NCBI GenBank assembly: GCA_946630405.1
Contig: CAMOYW010000031.1
Span: forward strand, 1-7,753
Reading direction: 5' to 3'
DNA: 7,753 bases
From: an uncultured Clostridia bacterium
Lineage (GTDB): Bacteria > Bacillota > Clostridia > Lachnospirales > CAG-274
Shown here: one piece after another, positions 4,581 to 7,753 of the stretch
How positions within the stretch are numbered: the stretch's first letter is position 1
Layout of the letters: the number at the start of each line of letters is the position of its first letter
The notes under the pieces: generated by a model
Told to the model about the DNA's origin: nothing
The model's input: only the letters and a program-made list of their open reading frames with translations
Databases searched by the model: none
Position numbers and translations under genes: made by a program

Positions 4581-4741
4581 TACTCTGTAACCTCTCTCGC
4601 AATAGTAACCTTCATATCAGGCTCGTTGTAATACTTTGTAAAAAGTCCTGCCGCTAATATCAAAGCCGTGTCTATTTCCATGCCCCTTGCAAGCACCTCG
4701 TCAGCGACAATTACTGAAAACTGAATTTTTTTACCGTTCAT
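4580..4741 (-). CDS. Small hypothetical protein, 53 aa
   Basis: The start is placed at ATG 4741, which overlaps the upstream stop as TAATG and has AAGGAG at 4757-4752, ten bases away. An in-frame ATG at 4816 would lie deep in the upstream gene without a binding site. The product starts MNGKKIQFSVIVADEVLARG and continues with a hydrophobic helix (DTALILAAGLFTKYY) and a C-terminal strand (KVTIAREV). This resembles a compact strand-helix-strand domain. The middle helix is only moderately hydrophobic, so a membrane location is not indicated. No family is recognised. Confidence 0.72.
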   Translation of the reverse strand: MNGKKIQFSVIVADEVLARGMEIDTALILAAGLFTKYYNEPDMKVTIAREVTE

Positions 4742-5199
4742 TATTCTGCATCTCCTTCCGCAAACTTCCGTTCCCGTTCCTCGACTTCGCAGATTCCGCA
4801 AGTCCAGGTGTCGCACTTCTTATTTGTGTACGGGCAAATGCCCTTGAAATGTTCTTTGCCGTATTCATTGACTTTAACCGTATCTATCGGATAGCTAACT
4901 CCCATATCGGGATAACCAAATCTTATGTGATCTTTTGCGTTGCGATTCAGTATCTCGATCAGTTTGTCCGCTTCTTCCGGCGATACCTTAATATGTACTT
5001 CCTGCATTGAATAACTGTTTATCAGAAAGTCGTAAACTTCGAGAATTTCATCGTCAGGCAAGCACAAATCACAATACTCGCATAGCTTTACTCCGTTATC
5101 GTCCTTCCGGCATCGTGGCTTTTCTCCAAGCGGTCTGCTCTGCCTTGCGATACATTCTCGCTCGTTCTTCAAAACTTTAAGTATCTGCTGAATATCCAT
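4741..5199 (-). CDS. Hypothetical protein with two Cys clusters, 152 aa
   Basis: The N-terminal part (residues 5-63) resembles a recurrent phage protein type in which a helix with 'LKNERECI' is followed by a Cys group and 'EILEVYDFLI'; here the Cys are 16, 30, 40, 43 and 46 (CEYCDLC). Residues 67-112 hold strands around a Glu-rich helix. The C-terminal cluster Cys122, 129, 134 and 137 (CPYTNKKCDTWTCGIC) probably binds a second zinc ion. It looks like a fusion of two modules that often occur separately (inference). The start is supported by TAATG overlap and AAAGGACGG upstream; its end overlaps the following gene. The molecular function is unknown. Confidence 0.8.
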   Translation of the reverse strand: MDIQQILKVLKNERECIARQSRPLGEKPRCRKDDNGVKLCEYCDLCLPDDEILEVYDFLINSYSMQEVHIKVSPEEADKLIEILNRNAKDHIRFGYPDMGVSYPIDTVKVNEYGKEHFKGICPYTNKKCDTWTCGICEVEERERKFAEGDAE

Positions 5200-5423
5200 T
5201 AGGAATTACCGTCCTTTTCAATTTCGAGCCTGCTGCCTTCGCTTGCTACTTCTGCCATTAGTTCAGTTACCGAGGTTAGTTCAACGCCGTGAGTTTCGCA
5301 CCAAATTTTAAGCACGGCGGTAATGATAGAAACTATCTGGTCAGGATCGTGGATAGGTGCTATTGCACTGCCTATCAAGTATGCCACCTCCGCAGCTCTC
5401 TCTAATTCATTTTCGTTCATCAT
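5199..5423 (-). CDS. Hypothetical helical protein, 74 aa
   Basis: AGGAGG at 5438-5433 lies nine bases before the ATG and overlaps the stop of the upstream microprotein. The product is mostly amphipathic helix: ELERAAEVAYLIGSAI, then a loop with HDPDQ, then VSIITAVLKIWCETHG, then a third helix to an acidic, polar tail. This is consistent with a small helical bundle. No metal site, membrane helix or known family is recognised. Its stop overlaps the next start as TAATG, the first of four consecutive junctions of this kind. Confidence 0.78.
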   Translation of the reverse strand: MMNENELERAAEVAYLIGSAIAPIHDPDQIVSIITAVLKIWCETHGVELTSVTELMAEVASEGSRLEIEKDGNS

Positions 5424-5436
5424 TGTTTTTTGCCTC

Positions 5437-5541
5437 CTATTCGATTTTATTTGAAATTGCTACGAACAAAGTGGTTAAGATAACCCCGATAAAAATTCCA
5501 CCGCAGCCACCGCACAAAAAGGCTATAAGCTCGTTACTCAT
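5437..5541 (-). CDS. 34-aa membrane microprotein, homologous to the 38-aa one
   Basis: The frame runs from ATG 5541 to TAG 5439-5437. AAAGGCGG at 5555-5548 lies six bases upstream, and the start overlaps the upstream stop as ATGA. The product starts MSNELIAFLCGGCGGIFIGV and continues as one hydrophobic helix to residue 30, ending AISNKIE. Gapless alignment of residues 6-34 with residues 5-33 of the 38-aa protein at 6438-6554 gives 13 identities in 29, including G-I-x-I-G and A-I-S-N-x-I-E. The two are therefore probably paralogues. Two cysteines (10, 13) flank glycines at the head of the helix. The function is unknown. Confidence 0.75.
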   Translation of the reverse strand: MSNELIAFLCGGCGGIFIGVILTTLFVAISNKIE

Positions 5542-5669
5542 TCCGCACCGCCTTTCTTCTTTTCCTGTTGGCACTTCTGAATACTGTCGCAACAAACATA
5601 CTCCTTACCGCTTTCACACTTGATCGTGTAGCCGGTTATGCAGTTTTTACAGTTATCGGGAAATATCAT
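5538..5669 (-). CDS. Cys-rich microprotein, 43 aa
   Basis: The frame runs from ATG 5669 to TGA 5540-5538, with ATGA overlaps at both ends. AAAGGCGG at 5683-5676 lies six bases upstream. Six cysteines (7, 10, 18, 26, 27 and 33) in 43 residues, in the order CKNC, IKC, VCC, QKC, indicate a small metal-bound or disulphide-stabilised domain; with no signal peptide, zinc binding is more likely. The tail is basic then KKGGAE. The sequence at its end repeats the sequence at the end of the upstream gene (see the 19-nt repeat). No family is recognised. Confidence 0.72.
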   Translation of the reverse strand: MIFPDNCKNCITGYTIKCESGKEYVCCDSIQKCQQEKKKGGAE

Positions 5670-5684
5670 TCCGTACCGCCTTTC
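5538..5684. repeat. 19-nt near-identical repeat at two successive gene junctions
   Basis: The copies at 5538-5556 and 5666-5684 begin TCATTCCG and end ACCGCCTTTC, and differ at one position (C5546 versus T5674). The entry spans both copies, which lie exactly 128 bases apart. Each contains, on the minus strand, the AAAGGCGG ribosome binding site, the start codon and the stop codon of two overlapping genes, and encodes Lys-Gly-Gly-x-Glu at the end of the upstream protein. The copies frame the 43-aa gene like a cassette. Confidence 0.75.
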
Positions 5685-6043
5685 CGCATATCTGCTCCAC
5701 AATGACAAAATGGATAAACGGGAATTAAAGCATCTGAACTATATACACTAACTTCACGACCACATTCTGAACACTTGTATATAAATCTGTTGTTTACTTT
5801 ATCATCAAAAACAAATTTCCATTCGCCTTGCGGTCTGTAACCGCAATTTTCGTTACATATTGCCCCTATTCTTTCAAAAGGCTCGACTGCGGGTGCATTG
5901 TCGATAATGCTTAAAATCTTACACGCAAGGTCAATAGACTTGATGTTGTTCATTTTTCTGCAAAAACCTGTTGCACTTGCATAGTCCAACTCTGATTTGA
6001 TAGTTTTTATCAGTTCTTCACGGCTAATTAAATTGTTATTCAT
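5666..6043 (-). CDS. Zinc-ribbon-type phage protein, 125 aa
   Basis: The layout matches a common small phage protein type: an N-terminal helix opening ISREELIKTIKSEL, the phrase IIDNAPAVEP (about 46-55), then a C-terminal zinc ribbon. Here the first knuckle is CSEC (91, 94). The second is FCHCGADM (113, 115), spaced C-x-C rather than the usual C-x-x-C of the 'YCPNCGAKM' form. Cys63 and Cys67 (CNENC) add another pair. The role is unknown; members are widespread in gut Firmicute phages. GGAGAG at 6057-6052 lies eight bases upstream. The start overlaps the end of the upstream zinc-ribbon gene by eight bases, and the stop forms ATGA with the next start. Confidence 0.8.
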   Translation of the reverse strand: MNNNLISREELIKTIKSELDYASATGFCRKMNNIKSIDLACKILSIIDNAPAVEPFERIGAICNENCGYRPQGEWKFVFDDKVNNRFIYKCSECGREVSVYSSDALIPVYPFCHCGADMRKGGTE

Positions 6044-6194
6044 CGTCTATGCTCTCCAATTCGTCGCTACCGCAAAACGGACAAACAGGGAATCCAGGCA
6101 AACGGCAAGTGCTACCCCAAAAGTCCACGCTATCACTTTCGTAACCTGCCTGATCGTCAGGAAAGCTCTTTCCGCACTCGGCACATTTCAGCAT
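6036..6194 (-). CDS. Zinc-ribbon microprotein, 52 aa
   Basis: The frame runs from ATG 6194 to TAA 6038-6036, with GGAAGGGG upstream about eight bases before the start. The first knuckle, LKCAECGKSFPDD (Cys4, Cys7), and the last, VCPFCGSDELE (Cys38, Cys41), form a standard four-cysteine zinc ribbon with a long acidic insert between, plus one extra Cys30. The tail is strongly acidic (ELESIDDE). It may bind nucleic acid or a host protein; the acidic composition favours a protein partner (inference). It overlaps the next gene by eight bases and follows the previous one by four. Confidence 0.8.
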   Translation of the reverse strand: MLKCAECGKSFPDDQAGYESDSVDFWGSTCRLPGFPVCPFCGSDELESIDDE

Positions 6195-6198
6195 GGTA

Positions 6199-6441
6199 TT
6201 ATCCCCTTCCACCTCTCACGTTGTTATCATCATCTTTGTCGAGCAGATGATCTTCTTCAAAAAATCCCTTAATATCTTCTTCCGTTTGTTCTTTAAGAAT
6301 TTTGATACGCTCAACCGCTTCAACTTCTTCAACTATCTCGTCAAACGCGTTGATCTTCGCCCGCTCTTTCTTGTAATCGCTCATGCCAGGCTCGGCTATC
6401 GCTTCCTTGTATTCCTTGATGATTCTTCTGATCTCTTTCAT
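6199..6441 (-). CDS. Highly charged helical protein, 80 aa
   Basis: AAGGAG at 6454-6449 lies seven bases before the ATG, and the start overlaps the upstream stop as ATGA. Residues 1-15 and 22-60 are continuous charged helix (EIRRIIKEYKEAI; YKKERAKINAFDEIVEEVEAVE), with spacing of hydrophobic residues consistent with a helical hairpin or coiled coil. The C-terminus is acidic (EEDHLLDKDDDNN) then RGGRG. It has no cysteine and no membrane segment. The strong negative charge could suit a DNA-mimic or protein-binding role, but this is not shown. The family is not recognised. Confidence 0.78.
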   Translation of the reverse strand: MKEIRRIIKEYKEAIAEPGMSDYKKERAKINAFDEIVEEVEAVERIKILKEQTEEDIKGFFEEDHLLDKDDDNNVRGGRG

Positions 6442-6554
6442 CTTCTATCTCCTTCAATATTATTGGATATAGCCGAAATTATAGCGGCTATCACGATTCC
6501 TATAACGATGCCCGATAACATACCTACTGCAAACGCAACATACGGATCATACAT
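6438..6554 (-). CDS. 38-aa membrane microprotein, homologous to the 34-aa one
   Basis: The frame runs from ATG 6554 to TGA 6440-6438. AAGGAG at 6567-6562 lies seven bases upstream. The product starts MYDPYVAFAVGMLSGIVIGI and stays hydrophobic to about residue 30, then ends AISNNIEGDRR. It aligns without gaps to the 34-aa membrane protein encoded at 5437-5541 (13 of 29 identical). Its start overlaps the end of the ribbon-helix-helix-like gene by eight bases, and its stop overlaps the next start as ATGA. A role as membrane effector, superinfection-exclusion factor or small regulatory membrane peptide is possible but unproven. Confidence 0.77.
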   Translation of the reverse strand: MYDPYVAFAVGMLSGIVIGIVIAAIISAISNNIEGDRR

Positions 6555-6732
6555 TTTTTATCTCCTTGCGTATTGCCGTGCGTACCGCTGCCGAACGCTC
6601 GCCTGCCTTTCTCGTTTCAAGCCACTTGATAATGTCTGCATCCACTTCCTTGTCGAGAAGCAACGTCAGCATCTTGTGGCTTCGCATATATTTCTTTCGG
6701 TACTTCTCGTTCTTCTTTAATGCCGGATTCAT
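6547..6732 (-). CDS. Ribbon-helix-helix-like small protein, 61 aa
   Basis: The N-terminus is a basic helix (PALKKNEKYRKKYMRSHK). Then MLTLLLDKEVDADIIKWLE gives one strand (LTLLLD) followed by a helix, and RSAAVRTAIRKEIKN is the second helix. This order, and the 'D-x-D-I-I-x-W-L...A-x-R-x-A-I-R' spacing, resembles phage and plasmid ribbon-helix-helix proteins that bind operator DNA as dimers. ATG 6732 is preferred to GTG 6738 because AAGGAG at 6745-6740 lies seven bases from the ATG and only one from the GTG. It follows SSB by 11 bases, and SSB's stop lies inside its ribosome binding site. It may regulate this array or act in segregation (inference). Confidence 0.75.
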   Translation of the reverse strand: MNPALKKNEKYRKKYMRSHKMLTLLLDKEVDADIIKWLETRKAGERSAAVRTAIRKEIKNV

Positions 6733-6743
6733 AGCCACGCTCC

Positions 6744-7130
6744 TTAAATCTCAAAAGGCATTTCATCGCTTGACGGCTTTGCCTCGGTCTTTGCCTCAGC
6801 CTTTGCCTCGCCGTTGCTTGCACTCTCGACAAACTCAGCTTCATCAACAACGACTTCGGTAATAAATACCTTCTGCCCGTCCTTCTCGTAGCTCCTGGTC
6901 TGAATACTTCCGACAATACCGATTCTATTCCCCTTGTGGAAATACTTAGCGATAAAGTTTGCAGTCTGATTCCATGCCACGCAAGTAATAAAGTCTGCCT
7001 GCCTCTGTCCGTTTGCATCCTTGAACTTTCTGTCAACCGCAACCGTAAAAGCGCAATAGGGCTTCTGAGCCTGTGTCTGCTTCAAGTCGGGTTCTTTAAT
7101 CAGGCGTCCTACTCCGCACCACTTGTTCAT
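6744..7130 (-). CDS. ssb: Single-stranded DNA-binding protein, phage type, 128 aa
   Basis: The protein coats single-stranded DNA during replication and recombination. Residues 1-102 show the OB-fold pattern of bacterial SSB: GRLIKEPDLK at the start, FTVAVDR, DFITCVAWNQTANFIAKYFHKG and GSIQTRSYEKDGQKVFITEV. The linker (about 103-121) is Ala/Glu/Lys-rich. The tail ends DEMPFEI, a variant of the acidic D-D-x-P-F tip that recruits partner proteins. The start is at 7130, not the in-frame ATG at 7187, because GGAGG at 7144-7140 lies nine bases away and the upstream gene ends at 7132. Length is usual for phage SSB. Its position after Gp157 and an HTH gene is a common phage replication layout. Confidence 0.95.
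   Translation of the reverse strand: MNKWCGVGRLIKEPDLKQTQAQKPYCAFTVAVDRKFKDANGQRQADFITCVAWNQTANFIAKYFHKGNRIGIVGSIQTRSYEKDGQKVFITEVVVDEAEFVESASNGEAKAEAKTEAKPSSDEMPFEI
6777..6809. repeat. Three-unit 12-bp tandem repeat in the ssb linker
   Basis: CTTTGCCTC occurs at 6777-6785, 6789-6797 and 6801-6809, a strict 12-bp period. On the minus strand it encodes repeated Glu-Ala-Lys in the SSB linker. Such a repeat could expand or contract by slippage, changing linker length without breaking the frame only in 12-bp steps. Confidence 0.8.
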
Positions 7131-7131
7131 G

Positions 7132-7344
7132 TTACTTTTCCTCCATAAATGAATATCTTGCGATCCATGAGAACGTTCCGTCAACATTCTGCACCTTTAC
7201 GTCCTCTGTCTTTATCTTCATACCCGCCATTCTCAAATCGCTTATCCTTGATGCAAGGCGGTAAATGCCAAGTCCTAACGCTTCTCTCTGCGTTATCGTG
7301 CCGTTGTCCTTGATGTACTTCACAACTTTTTCGCATTGTGTCAT
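7132..7344 (-). CDS. Small helix-turn-helix protein (HTH_39-like), 70 aa
   Basis: Residues 5-40 show a winged-helix pattern: VVKYIKDNGTITQREALGLG, then IYRLASRISDLRMAGMKIKTE, where 'G-I-x-R-L-x-x-R-I-x-D-L-R-x-x-G' is the recognition-helix signature of a common phage helix-turn-helix family (HTH_39 from memory). The C-terminus is a beta-hairpin (VKVQNVDGTFSWIARYSF), probably the wing. AGGAGG at 7356-7351 lies six bases upstream and contains the stop of the Gp157 gene. It likely binds DNA as a regulator or replication accessory protein; which one is not shown. SSB starts directly after its stop. Confidence 0.82.
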   Translation of the reverse strand: MTQCEKVVKYIKDNGTITQREALGLGIYRLASRISDLRMAGMKIKTEDVKVQNVDGTFSWIARYSFMEEK

Positions 7345-7354
7345 AGATTGCCTC

Positions 7355-7753
7355 CTACTTGATAATGACGCTCTGTGTTCTTTCCAGGTGCGCTATGCCG
7401 GATAAGTCCTTACCTGCATTTATAGCCTCTTTGATTTTTGTTTTATCTATGTCGGGCTGCTTGTACTTCAAATACCCTTCGGGAATAAGGTTCACGTCCT
7501 CTACGTCCATTACAACCGATTCGGGGTTGTTCCTGACCGTCAAAGAGAAAAGGGGAGTCTTAATCTTAGGCTCGTCAGGCTTAACCGCCAGGATAGCCAT
7601 TTTAATAGCATTTTCCATAGTATTGATGCGGTTCTCTAAAACCTTCTGCTTATCATCGAGCCTCTTTTTCTCCGCCTTGATCGCTTCAATATCAGCCTTG
7701 AAGTTCGCCCTGACCTTGCAATAACCTTCGAGCTTGTACTCAATATCTTCTTT
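7355..7753 (-). CDS. Siphovirus Gp157-family protein (N-terminus outside window)
   Basis: The frame is open from the right edge, giving 132 residues and a TAG at 7357-7355. The first 55 visible residues are a long charged helix (YKLEGYCKVRANFKADIEAI; KRLDDKQKVLENRINTME) typical of the coiled-coil part of Gp157. Then come the diagnostic phrases KIKTPLFSLTVRNNPESV, LIPEGYLKYKQPDIDKTKI and GIAHLERTQSVIIK. Gp157 proteins are found in Firmicute siphophage replication regions and have been linked to phage resistance in Streptococcus thermophilus; the molecular activity is unclear. The in-frame ATG at 7618 is internal, not the start, because the helical region continues upstream in the same frame. 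The promoter of the leftward array must lie beyond this gene or outside the window. Confidence 0.9.
   Translation of the reverse strand, partial: KEDIEYKLEGYCKVRANFKADIEAIKAEKKRLDDKQKVLENRINTMENAIKMAILAVKPDEPKIKTPLFSLTVRNNPESVVMDVEDVNLIPEGYLKYKQPDIDKTKIKEAINAGKDLSGIAHLERTQSVIIK

Noticed and set aside
6193..6720. Long rightward frame of 175 codons
   Set aside because: It lies antisense to five tightly coupled leftward genes with good ribosome binding sites and is rich in Leu/Phe/Ser as expected of a shadow frame.
7359..7724. Rightward frame of 121 codons
   Set aside because: It is antisense to the Gp157 gene, whose family phrases are clear on the minus strand.

Overview
The window reads as the early/accessory region of a tailed-phage or prophage genome from a Firmicute, most likely a Clostridia-type host. 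The grounds are strong AGGAGG-type ribosome binding sites in front of most genes, tightly packed genes that are mostly under 150 codons, and recognisable siphophage families: Gp157, a phage SSB, a DUF1064 nuclease-like protein, a Lar-like zinc protein and an HNH homing endonuclease. No structural, lysis, terminase or integrase gene is visible, so lytic or temperate lifestyle cannot be decided. Species assignment is inference.

Layout. Positions 1-510 are essentially non-coding. They hold a C-rich stretch, several short direct repeats, a hairpin, an iteron-like cluster at 349-405 and a probable promoter near 444-454. A rightward set of eight genes follows (511-3183): HNH endonuclease, two small unknowns, an excisionase-like HTH protein overlapping an XRE-type regulator, a 30-aa membrane protein, a 136-aa unknown and a Cys-rich 164-aa protein. 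A leftward array of eighteen genes enters from the right edge and runs to 3195. In transcription order: Gp157 (cut by the edge), HTH protein, SSB, ribbon-helix-helix-like protein, 38-aa membrane protein, helical 80-aa protein, zinc ribbon, 125-aa zinc protein, 43-aa Cys-rich protein, 34-aa membrane protein, 74-aa and 152-aa proteins, 53-aa protein, Lar-like protein, DUF1064 protein, 101-aa protein, then two very small proteins. A strong intrinsic terminator for the leftward array sits at the convergent junction (3187-3206).

How the genes work together. The upstream part of the leftward array (Gp157, HTH, SSB) and the DUF1064 protein look like DNA replication/recombination functions. The genes between and after them are small accessory proteins, many with zinc-binding Cys pairs, and are joined by overlapping stop/start codons, which implies translational coupling. 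The rightward set is led by a homing endonuclease and contains two adjacent DNA-binding proteins, suggesting a regulatory module.

Eight genes are shorter than 60 codons (30, 34, 38, 43, 52, 52, 56 and 59 aa), and a further 53-aa gene lies inside a longer open frame. They were called from ribosome binding sites, overlaps and composition. The most interesting observations are the homologous pair of 34- and 38-aa membrane proteins, a 19-nt near-identical repeat at two successive gene junctions, the repeat-rich 1-510 region, and the dense set of Cys-rich microproteins.
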